DNA from: Massilibacteroides sp. | GTDB taxonomy: Bacteria > Bacteroidota > Bacteroidia > Bacteroidales > Tannerellaceae | Assembly (NCBI GenBank): GCA_028708075.1 | Contig: JAQVZS010000002.1 | Coordinates: 1 to 64,000 of the forward strand | DNA: 64,000 nucleotides | Direction of reading: 5' to 3' | In this document: positions 29,429 through 39,342 of the stretch, one piece after another | How positions within the stretch are numbered: the stretch's first letter is position 1 | How the letters are laid out: every line of letters starts with the position of its first letter | Program-made: the position numbers and the translations under genes | Notes under the pieces: generated by a model | Databases searched by the model: none | What the model was told of the DNA's origin: nothing | Seen by the model: only the letters and a program-made list of their open reading frames with translations

Positions 29429-30769
29429 TTAAAAATCTTCGTTATCAAACAACCCTTTTGCCATGTCGTCCATTCCTTTTTTTATCCGGTTGATAAGGCC
29501 TGTTCCTCCTTTTTTCTCTTTGACCTGTTTTTGTTTGGATATTTCTTCTGTCGGCGATTTTTTTTCTTCTTTTTTCGTGTCGACTTGAACAAATTCGGGT
29601 TCCGGCTTTTCAACAACAGGAGTTGCGCAATTTTCTGCACCTTGTATTAACAATCCGATGGCAACGGCATATTCTGGATTCCCCGGATGAATCTCTCCAC
29701 TGCTAACAATTCCCTTACGTACCGATGAGCAGCGAACATCGATTTTCAGTTTTGTACTGATGGCTTCTGGTAATTTTTTTAACGCGGAACCACCCCCGGT
29801 AATTACAATGCCAGCTCCCAATTCTTCTTTTGAAGCGCATTCGTTCAGTCGGGCGTATATGTTTTCCAATATTTCGCGCGAACGAGCTTCGACAATACTA
29901 TTTAAATCAATTAGAGATATTTCACGTAACCCTACATTGTCTGCCGAATTTACTTGAATCGGCATATCTTCTTTTTCTATGATCGCACTTCCATAGGCAC
30001 GTTTGATTCGTTCCGCTTCCGCTTCGACAATGTGCAGGCTCATGATGTCTTTGGTGATTAGATGGCTCCCTAGCGGGAGGACAGAGAGTATCTTCAAATA
30101 TCCTTCTTTATATATTGAAAGAGTGGTAACACCCGCACCAAAACTGATCAGCGCACATCCTAATTTCTTTTCGTCATCACTCAGAATGACATCAGCTAAT
30201 GCGATAGGGGATACCAAAATACCGGCAATTTCTATTTTGGCCTGATCGCGTATACTGTTTAATATATGATTGCGTAAGGAAGGCCGGGCAACAATTAATT
30301 TGTAATGAGCTTCTACTCTGTTACCGAGGATGCCTACTGGATTATTTACCGGTTCACCATCAATGTAGTAGGTAGGAGAAACAATTGCTAGTACATCCAA
30401 CATGTCTGGGTGATATTGCTGGCATTCTTTGTACAAAGAGTCGATGACTTCTTCCGAGACGATTCCGTCTTTTCCCAAAATCTTTGGGACAGTATGGTCG
30501 ATAGAACGCAATGACATTCCGCCTGCGCCGACATATACTTTTCCGATTTTTGTTCCATGCAATTTATTTTCTAACTTTAAAATCAGACGTCTGACTTTAT
30601 TTGCGGTTTCTGTAACATTGTAAACGCATCCTCGTCTGATGCAGGAAGTGGAAAGTTCAGTCTCGTGCGCAATGATCGACAGTGTCCCATCCGAATTTTT
30701 AATTCCTACTATTCCTATAATATGAGACGTTCCCAAATCGATCGCAGCGATGAAGTTTGTGTATTGCAT
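29429..30769 (-). CDS. ftsA: Cell division protein FtsA
   Basis: FIAAIDLGTSHIIGIVGI, actin-like ATPase. Start trimmed to MQYTNF (30769) to avoid overlap with ftsQ. Confidence 0.95.
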   Translation of the reverse strand: MQYTNFIAAIDLGTSHIIGIVGIKNSDGTLSIIAHETELSTSCIRRGCVYNVTETANKVRRLILKLENKLHGTKIGKVYVGAGGMSLRSIDHTVPKILGKDGIVSEEVIDSLYKECQQYHPDMLDVLAIVSPTYYIDGEPVNNPVGILGNRVEAHYKLIVARPSLRNHILNSIRDQAKIEIAGILVSPIALADVILSDDEKKLGCALISFGAGVTTLSIYKEGYLKILSVLPLGSHLITKDIMSLHIVEAEAERIKRAYGSAIIEKEDMPIQVNSADNVGLREISLIDLNSIVEARSREILENIYARLNECASKEELGAGIVITGGGSALKKLPEAISTKLKIDVRCSSVRKGIVSSGEIHPGNPEYAVAIGLLIQGAENCATPVVEKPEPEFVQVDTKKEEKKSPTEEISKQKQVKEKKGGTGLINRIKKGMDDMAKGLFDNEDF

Positions 30770-30774
30770 ATGAC

Positions 30775-31503
30775 CTATCTTTTTGTACAAACAATCTGAT
30801 TTTTATATTTTAAATTGATAATACTGTACTTTTCCCATCCCATTTTCGGGATTACCAGATCATAAAAAAGTCTCAGATTATCTAGTTTTTCTTCAAATTT
30901 TTCAAATGTGCCTAAAACGATCCTGTGATTTCCAATCCGTGGAATCAGATCTACTTCTCCGTCTGGATGGATATAAATCTGTTCTATTTGCGCGTTCCAA
31001 AATTTGTTTCCTTGCAAAAATAACGCAAATTTGTATAAGTCGGTTACAGCGAGCCCTTTTTCGATATATCCACTGGCAACTGGAACATGGGCAGCATATC
31101 GACTGCTTATGGGCATCAAGGTGCCCCGGTTGTCGACATAAAAGTTTCCACGTGGACTGATCACACGTAAGATAGGTATTTTTTGTTCAACTTCCATTTT
31201 AAGGATACCGGAAGGTGTTTTGTAAGCTTCTACAAGGGCAATCATTTCGTTTCCGAGTAAGGTTTGTTCTATTTGATCTGTGTTGATTTCAGTCATCAAC
31301 TTGTTGACCGGATAGATTTTTTTCTGCTTTAAAAAGGAGGTAAGGTCTGTTTTTGTCACAAAATGTTTGTCCAAGCTGTCTTTTACGACGATTTCGATGG
31401 ATTTACAGATATCGTTCCGTTTTATTTCTGTAAAAAAATAGGAGGCGAATGCGATGTAGGTCAAAAGCAACGCTCCGATCAATATGGTTAAGATTCGAAT
31501 CAC
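30775..31503 (-). CDS. ftsQ: Cell division protein FtsQ
   Basis: N-terminal TM, POTRA-like region and position between murC and ftsA. Confidence 0.88.
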   Translation of the reverse strand: MIRILTILIGALLLTYIAFASYFFTEIKRNDICKSIEIVVKDSLDKHFVTKTDLTSFLKQKKIYPVNKLMTEINTDQIEQTLLGNEMIALVEAYKTPSGILKMEVEQKIPILRVISPRGNFYVDNRGTLMPISSRYAAHVPVASGYIEKGLAVTDLYKFALFLQGNKFWNAQIEQIYIHPDGEVDLIPRIGNHRIVLGTFEKFEEKLDNLRLFYDLVIPKMGWEKYSIINLKYKNQIVCTKR

Positions 31504-32876
31504 TTTTTATCCAATATCTGTTTAACATTTTCTATCATGCGGTCTATATCGCCTGCACCGGCCATTAGAACGACTTCGTAACTTCCTTTTTCAAGAATGG
31601 AATATAAGGCTTCTTTTTTACATAACGTCTTTTTTTTCAACTTAACTTTATCGAATATAATCTGAGAGGTCACGCCTGGTATTGGTTTTTCTCTTGCCGG
31701 GTAGATGTCCAACAGAATTAATTCGTCCAACAAAGAAAGGCTTGCGGCAAAATCATCGGCGAAATCGCGCGTACGACTATATAAATGCGGTTGAAAAATA
31801 CCGGTGAGTTTTTTCCCATTATATAATTCCTTGATAGAGAGAATGCTTTCTTTTAGTTCGCCCGGATGATGGGCATAGTCATCGATTAATACGATATTTT
31901 CTTTTTTGAGCTGAAAATCGAATCGTCTTTTTGGGCCGGCAAACGAGGCCATCCCTTGTTTTATTTCATCTGGTGTGACCCCGTTAAGCCAGGCAATGGC
32001 GATAGCAGCTATCCCATTTTCTATATTTATCTTCATGGGGACACCTAAACGAATGTCTTTAATTGTGATATTTGGCCCGATAAAGTCGAACAGAATTTCT
32101 CTGTTTTCGATGCGAATATTTCCGGCATGGAAATCGCCATCGTCTGAACCCGAATAAGTATATGACCGGACATTCTTTTGCAAGCGGGGAGTGATGTTTA
32201 TCCCTTTTCTCAGGACGAGTACTCCACCCGGACAGATCAGTGATGTGAATTTATTAAAACTTTCCTTGTAGACTTCCGCTGTTCCATAAATATCCAGATG
32301 ATCGGGGTCAGCAGAGGTGATGACTGCCATGTAAGGACTGAGCCAATGGAACGAGCGGTCGAACTCATCAGCTTCAATCACTGTCAAGTCACTTTTTTCC
32401 GATAATAAAAGATTACTGTCGTAATTTTTCAATATGCCTCCCAAAAATGCGTTACAATCTACGTGAGATTGCTTTAACAAATGCGCAATCATAGAAGACG
32501 TCGTAGTTTTGCCGTGGGTACCGGCTACACATAAGGCTCGGGAAGAACGGGTAATCTCTCCTAAAACTTGTGCCCGTTTCATGATCGTAAAACCGTTTGA
32601 ACGGAAATAGGTCAATTCCGAATGCGATTCGGGAACCGCCGGTGTGTAGACGATTAACGTATGCGTCGGATCTTTACAAGAATCCGGTATGCGTCGGATA
32701 TCTTCTTCATAATGGATTTCTGCGCCTTCTTTATTTAGTTCTTCCGTTAAAGCAGAAGGAGTTTTGTCATAACCGGCAACTCGCTTTTCTTTAGACAGAA
32801 AATAACGAATTAGAGCACTCATACCGATTCCTCCAGCTCCGATAAAATAGGTGGATGTTAACGTTTCTATATTCAT
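31500..32876 (-). CDS. murC: UDP-N-acetylmuramate--L-alanine ligase
   Basis: YFIGAGGIGMSALIRYFL, CVAGTHGKTTTSSMIAHLL, IDDYAHHPGELKESI. Confidence 0.98.
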   Translation of the reverse strand: MNIETLTSTYFIGAGGIGMSALIRYFLSKEKRVAGYDKTPSALTEELNKEGAEIHYEEDIRRIPDSCKDPTHTLIVYTPAVPESHSELTYFRSNGFTIMKRAQVLGEITRSSRALCVAGTHGKTTTSSMIAHLLKQSHVDCNAFLGGILKNYDSNLLLSEKSDLTVIEADEFDRSFHWLSPYMAVITSADPDHLDIYGTAEVYKESFNKFTSLICPGGVLVLRKGINITPRLQKNVRSYTYSGSDDGDFHAGNIRIENREILFDFIGPNITIKDIRLGVPMKINIENGIAAIAIAWLNGVTPDEIKQGMASFAGPKRRFDFQLKKENIVLIDDYAHHPGELKESILSIKELYNGKKLTGIFQPHLYSRTRDFADDFAASLSLLDELILLDIYPAREKPIPGVTSQIIFDKVKLKKKTLCKKEALYSILEKGSYEVVLMAGAGDIDRMIENVKQILDKK

Positions 32877-33985
32877 ACGTTTGTTGCATCTATAATTTTT
32901 ATGATTTCGTTAACGATTCGTTCCGCACTGTTTCGTTGCGCCAGTGTAGAGATATTGTTTGAAAGTAAGCGTAGTTTTTCATCATTCCGGATTAACGAAA
33001 GAGCTGTTGTCACCAGTTTCTCTCGTGCTTCCGAATCGCGTACCATGACAGCTGCTTCTTTGTTGACCAACGCCAAGGCGTTTTTGGTCTGATGATCTTC
33101 GGCAACATTGGGCGAAGGAATCAGAATAGCCGGTTTTTCGAGCAGGCAAAGTTCGGAAATAGAACTTGCACCGGCTCGCGAGACAACCAAGTCTGCAGCC
33201 GCATAGGCATAGTCCATACGATTGATGAATGCAGAACACCAAACGGCACGTTTGTTATAATTATGCAAAAAATCTTCCGCTTGTTTATAGTAGTATTTGC
33301 CAGTTTGCCAGATTACTTGAATGCCTGCGTTGAGCAGTTGGTCTAAATCGGATTGTATACTTTGATTGATCGTACGGGCTCCTAAACTTCCGCCGACAAT
33401 CAGCATTGTTTTTTCCCCTTTTTGCAGACTGAAAAAGTCCAGCGCTTCAGCTTTCCGGTCTTTGGCATCGGTCAGGTCATCACGGACGGGATTGCCAGTG
33501 ACGATTAGTTTTTCCGCAGGAAAAAAGCGTTCCATGTTTTCGTATGCCACACAGACCTTGCATGCTTTTTTTGCTAAAAGTTTATTTGTTATGCCCGCGT
33601 ATGAGTTTTGTTCTTGAATTAGTGTAGGTATTCCCAACGAAGCCGCCGACCACAATGTCGGACCGCTGGCATAGCCTCCGACACCCACGACGATATCCGG
33701 TCTAAACTTCTGGATTGTTTTTTTAGCTAACGAAAGACTGTTGATAAGACGTCCGAATACTTTTACGTTGTTCAACAGGTGTTTTCGGTCGAATCCACTT
33801 ACGGGAAGTCCCACGATATTATATCCGGCTGCCGGAACTTTCTCCATTTCCATGCGGTCTTCAGCGCCAACAAAAAGAATTTCCGTTTCCGGAAGACGTT
33901 TCTTTATGGTATTCGCGATCGAAACAGCCGGGAAAATGTGTCCTCCTGTTCCTCCTCCACTAATGATAATACGGAATGGTTTCAT
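32873..33985 (-). CDS. murG: Undecaprenyldiphospho-muramoylpentapeptide beta-N-acetylglucosaminyltransferase
   Basis: IIISGGGTGGHIFPAVSIANTIK, VVGVGGYASGPTLWSAASLGIPTLIQEQNSYAG, VVSRAGASSISELCLLEKPAILIPSPNVAEDHQ. Confidence 0.98.
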   Translation of the reverse strand: MKPFRIIISGGGTGGHIFPAVSIANTIKKRLPETEILFVGAEDRMEMEKVPAAGYNIVGLPVSGFDRKHLLNNVKVFGRLINSLSLAKKTIQKFRPDIVVGVGGYASGPTLWSAASLGIPTLIQEQNSYAGITNKLLAKKACKVCVAYENMERFFPAEKLIVTGNPVRDDLTDAKDRKAEALDFFSLQKGEKTMLIVGGSLGARTINQSIQSDLDQLLNAGIQVIWQTGKYYYKQAEDFLHNYNKRAVWCSAFINRMDYAYAAADLVVSRAGASSISELCLLEKPAILIPSPNVAEDHQTKNALALVNKEAAVMVRDSEAREKLVTTALSLIRNDEKLRLLSNNISTLAQRNSAERIVNEIIKIIDATNV

Positions 33986-35233
33986 TTATTTTACCTCCAT
34001 CTCTGTTTCCAATTGTTCGTTTAATTTTTGTCCGGATTCTTCTTCCTCTGTTTCTTCTATTGGAATATCCTCATTACCTATTCCTGCACCAAAACGGCTG
34101 ACACTTAATATGATTCCAAAATAGATACAAGATATCATGGTCGATGTTCCACCACGGCTGATTAATGGCATGGGTTGTCCCGTTACCGGAATCAGATCAA
34201 CAGCTACCGCCATATTAGCTAGTGCTTGTACAACGAGTAACAAGCCACATCCCAATACAAGGTATTTGGGAAAGGGTTTGTCGCATTTCCGGGCGATCAT
34301 TCCTACGCGGACCAATAAAATGACATAAAGCAACAAGACGAACATACCTCCGATAAATCCCATTTCTTCAATGATGATTGCGTAGATGAAGTCGGAATAA
34401 GCTTGCGGTAAAAAGTCACGTTGCTGTCCGTGTCCGGGCATTTTCCCGATTAATCCCCCCTGTGCAATCGCTATTTTTGCGTGTATTTCCTGGTAATTAT
34501 CATCTGTAATTTTGAGTACCCCTTCCGTTCCGTCCGATTGTTTTTTCCCTACTGAAAAACGTTCAATACGGGCTTTCCAAGTTGCCAGACGGTCGGGTAA
34601 ATATTTTGCCACACTTTCAGGAGTGAACAGAATTAAACAGAGAAAGAGTCCCCCGGAAGCGACTAATATAGCCCCTAATTTAATCAACTTCTTGATAGAC
34701 AATTGTCCGATAAACATCATCAGATAACAAACCCCGAAAAGCATGATTGCCGTGGAAAAATTTTCAGGAAAGATTAGCAAACAAGTGATTCCGACCCCGA
34801 TCAGAATAGAATTGTAAATTTGTTTTTCCGTAAATTTTCCCCGTTTGCTTAACATAAAAGCAATGAAAACAATCGAAGCCAGTTTTGCGAACTCGGAAGG
34901 CTGGAACTGAATTCCGAAAATATCCAGCCAGCGGTGTGCATCATTGGCACTAACACCAATAAAGGGAGTCACAATCAGCATAAGTATAGATATTGGCAGA
35001 AACACAATGAAAGCAGAAAAGAAACGGTAAGGGATATTATGTAATAGCAGAATGATTACGAAACCGATCAATAAAAAGGTTGCATGTCGCATAATCGGTG
35101 CCCAGAAGTAAACGTTTTTATAGGCAATCGTACTTGTGGCACTGAACACTTCAATGACAGAGATAAGACACAGGAACATAAATATGATCCAGATCACCCG
35201 GTCTCCTCGAAATAGTTTATTTGCCAATTCCAT
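33986..35233 (-). CDS. ftsW: Peptidoglycan glycosyltransferase FtsW
   Basis: SEDS protein; GQPMPLISRGGTSTMISCIYFGIILSVSR. Confidence 0.97.
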   Translation of the reverse strand: MELANKLFRGDRVIWIIFMFLCLISVIEVFSATSTIAYKNVYFWAPIMRHATFLLIGFVIILLLHNIPYRFFSAFIVFLPISILMLIVTPFIGVSANDAHRWLDIFGIQFQPSEFAKLASIVFIAFMLSKRGKFTEKQIYNSILIGVGITCLLIFPENFSTAIMLFGVCYLMMFIGQLSIKKLIKLGAILVASGGLFLCLILFTPESVAKYLPDRLATWKARIERFSVGKKQSDGTEGVLKITDDNYQEIHAKIAIAQGGLIGKMPGHGQQRDFLPQAYSDFIYAIIIEEMGFIGGMFVLLLYVILLVRVGMIARKCDKPFPKYLVLGCGLLLVVQALANMAVAVDLIPVTGQPMPLISRGGTSTMISCIYFGIILSVSRFGAGIGNEDIPIEETEEEESGQKLNEQLETEMEVK

Positions 35234-35250
35234 TTTGTTTTTCTTAAAGA

Positions 35251-36588
35251 TTATAAATTACGGACGCAAACTTTGAATTGTTCCCCCCTGTCTTCATAGT
35301 TCTTAAAGAGATCGAAACTGGCACAACAGGGAGATAACAGAACGGTATCCCCTTTTTCTGCCAGATGATATGCTTTCGTGACGGCTTCTTCCATCGAGCG
35401 GGCGTCTTCTATTTGCGCGATTTTCCCGTCGAAAAAAGAATGTAGTTTGCTATTGTCCGAACCTAGAAAAATCAATGCGCGAACTTTTTGTTTGACTAAT
35501 TCTTCTATTTCCGAATAATCATTACCCTTATCCGTTCCACCCAAAATAAGTACCGTTTTGGTGTTCATACTTTGTAAGGCGTACCAGCAAGAATTAACAT
35601 TCGTCGCTTTCGAGTCGTTGATGTAATCGACTCCTCGTATCCGGAGAACCTTTTCTAAACGATGCTCAACGCCAGTAAAGTCGCTTAGGGATTCGCGAAT
35701 TTTATCGTTCCGTATATCAATGATTTTAGCGGCAATTCCAGACGCCAGCGAATTGTACAGATTATGTGTTCCCGTAAGCGCAAGTAAATCTTGTTCCATT
35801 GTAAATTTTCCGTTTGATGTTTCAACTATCACCTGATTATTGTTTGTATATCCCTTCATGCCGGGTTTGTAATCTGTCGAAAAAGGATAGAGGGTTACCT
35901 TTGGATCTCTTTTGGCAATCTCCCGGGAAATAATCGGATCATCATTCCAAAAGACAAATGCATCTTTTTCCGTTTGATTTTGGATAATACGGAATTTGGC
36001 GTTTACGTAATTTTGCATTTCGTATTGATAACGATCCAAATGATCAGGTGTAATATTTAGAAGTATTGCGATATCGGCTTTAAAGTTGTACATATTGTCT
36101 AACTGAAAACTGCTTAGTTCGATAACATAATATTCGTGGGGAGATTCAGCCACCTGAAGCGCGAGACTGTTGCCTACGTTTCCCGCTAATCCGACATCCA
36201 GTCCTGTTTTTTGCAGAATATGATAAGTAAGCATTGTTGTTGTCGTTTTGCCGTTGCTCCCTGTAATACAGATCATTTTAGAAGTAGAATATCGTCCGGC
36301 GAATTCTATCTCGGAGATAATAGGAATATGTTCATTCTTTATTTTTACAATGATCGGCGCCTTATCGGGTATCCCCGGACTTTTAATTATTTCGTCGGCA
36401 TTTAGAATAAGCTCTTCTGTATGCCGCCCTTCTTCCCAATGAATCTGACGAGAATTCAGCATTTCTTTATACTTGTCCGGTATTGTCGAACAATCCGATA
36501 AAAATGTATCGAATCCTTTGGCTTGCGCTAATATAGCAGCTCCGGTTCCACTTTCTCCTCCACCTAATATGACAATTCTTTTTTTCAT
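35251..36588 (-). CDS. murD: UDP-N-acetylmuramoylalanine--D-glutamate ligase
   Basis: ILGGGESGTGAAILAQAKG, CITGSNGKTTTTMLTYHIL, YINDSKATNVNSCWYALQSM, VLLSPCCASFDLFKNYEDRGEQF. Confidence 0.98.
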   Translation of the reverse strand: MKKRIVILGGGESGTGAAILAQAKGFDTFLSDCSTIPDKYKEMLNSRQIHWEEGRHTEELILNADEIIKSPGIPDKAPIIVKIKNEHIPIISEIEFAGRYSTSKMICITGSNGKTTTTMLTYHILQKTGLDVGLAGNVGNSLALQVAESPHEYYVIELSSFQLDNMYNFKADIAILLNITPDHLDRYQYEMQNYVNAKFRIIQNQTEKDAFVFWNDDPIISREIAKRDPKVTLYPFSTDYKPGMKGYTNNNQVIVETSNGKFTMEQDLLALTGTHNLYNSLASGIAAKIIDIRNDKIRESLSDFTGVEHRLEKVLRIRGVDYINDSKATNVNSCWYALQSMNTKTVLILGGTDKGNDYSEIEELVKQKVRALIFLGSDNSKLHSFFDGKIAQIEDARSMEEAVTKAYHLAEKGDTVLLSPCCASFDLFKNYEDRGEQFKVCVRNL

Positions 36589-36591
36589 TTC

Positions 36592-37851
36592 TTATCTCAT
36601 CTTTAACGTAACAATCGTGATTACAGCCAAGATAATTCCTACCAACCAGAACCGAACGACTATCTTGGATTCCGGAACGACATTAAATGGTTTTTGTATT
36701 AATGCTTGAATTCCGGAATTTCCCTGTTTTTGGAAATGATGGTGAAGAGGAGTCATTTTGAATATACGTCGCCCTTCACCATATTTCTTTTTCGTATATT
36801 TAAAATAAGCGACCTGGAGCATAACCGAAATACTTTCTGCTAAGAAAATGCCACAAAGAATGGGGATAAGTAATTCTTTGCGGATAATAATGGAAAATAC
36901 GGCGATGATTCCTCCGAGGGTAAGGCTTCCTGTATCTCCCATAAAAACCTGTGCAGGATAAGCATTGTACCAAAGAAATCCGATTGTCGCACCGATAAAA
37001 GCGGCTGAGAAGACCACCAATTCTTCAGCTCCGGGAATAAACATGATATTCAGGAAAGAGGCGAATTGAACGTGGGCAGACATATATGCCAGAATTCCCA
37101 GGGCAATTCCGATTATGGCTGAACTACCTGCCGCTAACCCATCCAGTCCGTCTGTCAGATTAGCTCCGTTGGAAACGGCGGTGACAATAAAAATGACAAC
37201 AAATACAAATACGATCCAAGCAGCGGGCTTTTTGTATTCGTTTGCCCAACTGACTAAACTGGCATAATCGAAATTGTTGTTTTTTAAAAAAGGAATCGTC
37301 GTTTTGGTCGATTTGGTCTCGTTTAAATGAAAATTGACTTTTTCTATCACATTATCATGACGTACTTCAACATTCTCACGGATGACGACATCGGGGCTGA
37401 TATAAAGCACAAGTCCGACAATTAGGCCGAGTCCAACTTGTCCAACAATCTTAAATCTACCGTGCAACCCCTCTTTGTCTTTTTTGAAAACTTTGATATA
37501 GTCGTCGGCAAAACCGATTGCACCTAACCAAATTGTCGTTATCAACATTAAAATGACATAAATGTTTTCGAGTTTGGCGCAGAGCAATACTGGAATGAGA
37601 ATGGCAATGATAATGATGATACCTCCCATTGTTGGAGTTCCTTTTTTGCTCATTTGTCCTTCCAGTCCTAAATTGCGTACTGTTTCGCCGATTTGTAATT
37701 TTTGCAGTTTGTCGATAATTCTTCGTCCGATCGCTGTAGAAATAAATAATGAGAGTATCAGCGCTAATCCGGAACGGAAAGATACGTATTTAAACATTCC
37801 GGCTCCAGGCAGGTCTATCTGATCTAAATAATTAAATAAATAATACAGCAT
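36592..37851 (-). CDS. mraY: Phospho-N-acetylmuramoyl-pentapeptide-transferase
   Basis: [53 protein letters not shown]. Confidence 0.98.
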   Translation of the reverse strand: MLYYLFNYLDQIDLPGAGMFKYVSFRSGLALILSLFISTAIGRRIIDKLQKLQIGETVRNLGLEGQMSKKGTPTMGGIIIIIAILIPVLLCAKLENIYVILMLITTIWLGAIGFADDYIKVFKKDKEGLHGRFKIVGQVGLGLIVGLVLYISPDVVIRENVEVRHDNVIEKVNFHLNETKSTKTTIPFLKNNNFDYASLVSWANEYKKPAAWIVFVFVVIFIVTAVSNGANLTDGLDGLAAGSSAIIGIALGILAYMSAHVQFASFLNIMFIPGAEELVVFSAAFIGATIGFLWYNAYPAQVFMGDTGSLTLGGIIAVFSIIIRKELLIPILCGIFLAESISVMLQVAYFKYTKKKYGEGRRIFKMTPLHHHFQKQGNSGIQALIQKPFNVVPESKIVVRFWLVGIILAVITIVTLKMR

Positions 37852-37855
37852 GATC

Positions 37856-39316
37856 TTAATATTCTTGTGTTTTTAAAAATTCACGGACGATCTCCCTGTC
37901 GTCGAAATGATGTTTTACTCCTTTTACTTCTTGATAATCTTCGTGTCCTTTTCCGGCTATCAGAATAACATCTCCTTTTTGGGCAAGTGTGATTGCGGTT
38001 TTTATAGCTTGTTTCCGGTCCGTTATGCAAAGCGTATGTTTCATTTCTTCCGGAGAAAGGCCCTCAGCCATATCTTGTATGATTGTCTCCGGTTCTTCAA
38101 AGCGTGGATTATCCGACGTCAGGATTACCTGATCACTTTTATCTGCTGCTTCTTTCGCCATCAAAGGGCGTTTTCCCTTATCCCGGTTTCCGCCTGCACC
38201 GACAACAGTGATGACTCGTCCGTTTCCTTCCAACACTTCATGAATTCCGGTTAACACATTGTTTAATGCATCCGGAGTATGGGCATAATCTACTATTGCC
38301 GTATATCCCAATACCGAACGAAAAGTTTCGAACCGACCGGATACAGAATGAAGCGTGCTCAATCCAATTAAAACCTCTTCCGGATCTTGTTGCAAGGCGA
38401 TAGCAGCACCATATACGGCTAATAAATTATAAGCATTGAAACGTCCTACGAAATGAACTATAACTTCCCGGTCGTTTATTACAAGTTCTGTCCCTTCAAA
38501 ATGAGATTCCAAAATTTTTGCTTTGAAATCAGCCAGGGTTCTCAAAGAATAAGTTAGTTTCTTTGCTGACGTATTCTGTAACATCACCGGCCCGGCTTTA
38601 TCATCGATGTTGGTTAACGCAAAAGCCGTTTTTGGCAGTTCATCAAAAAAACGTTTTTTTGCTTTCAGGTAATTTTCCACCGTTTTATGATAATCCAAAT
38701 GGTCGCGTGTAAGATTGGTAAAAATAGCTCCGGCGAAAGATAATCCGCTGATACGCCGTTGATCAACAGCATGCGAACTAACTTCCATAAATGCATATTC
38801 ACAACCCGCTTCAACCATGCGTGCCAATAAGGCATGCATGGTTAATGGATCCGGTGTTGTATGTTCTGTAGGAACAATTTCATTGTTTATGTAATTGCAA
38901 ACGGTTGATAATAATCCGGCTTTATAGCCTAATTTTCGAAAAAGTTCGTAAAGAAGTGTAGCCGTTGTTGTTTTGCCGTTCGTTCCCGTAACACCGACAA
39001 GTCTAAGTTTTTCGGAAGGATAGCTGTACCAAGCGGAAGCCAATTTCCCTAAAGCTTCGGCGGAATCCTTTACAAGGATAAAAGAACATTTTTCTTCCAT
39101 TCCGTCGGGAATTTTTTCACAGACAACAGCTGTCGCTCCTTTCCCGATAGCACTCTCAATATAAAGATGTCCGTCAACGGCCGTACCTCTTATGGCAACA
39201 AATAAATTTCCGGCTTTTATTAAACGAGAATCAGCCTGGATACCCGTAATCTCACAATCTTCATCTCCAGAGAATGACGAAGCGGGAAATAAGTAAATCA
39301 ACTTTTTTAGTTTCAT
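37856..39316 (-). CDS. murE: UDP-N-acetylmuramoyl-tripeptide synthetase
   Basis: [76 protein letters not shown]. Confidence 0.98.
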   Translation of the reverse strand: MKLKKLIYLFPASSFSGDEDCEITGIQADSRLIKAGNLFVAIRGTAVDGHLYIESAIGKGATAVVCEKIPDGMEEKCSFILVKDSAEALGKLASAWYSYPSEKLRLVGVTGTNGKTTTATLLYELFRKLGYKAGLLSTVCNYINNEIVPTEHTTPDPLTMHALLARMVEAGCEYAFMEVSSHAVDQRRISGLSFAGAIFTNLTRDHLDYHKTVENYLKAKKRFFDELPKTAFALTNIDDKAGPVMLQNTSAKKLTYSLRTLADFKAKILESHFEGTELVINDREVIVHFVGRFNAYNLLAVYGAAIALQQDPEEVLIGLSTLHSVSGRFETFRSVLGYTAIVDYAHTPDALNNVLTGIHEVLEGNGRVITVVGAGGNRDKGKRPLMAKEAADKSDQVILTSDNPRFEEPETIIQDMAEGLSPEEMKHTLCITDRKQAIKTAITLAQKGDVILIAGKGHEDYQEVKGVKHHFDDREIVREFLKTQEY

Positions 39317-39342
39317 ATTCTTCTATCTAATTCTAAATACGG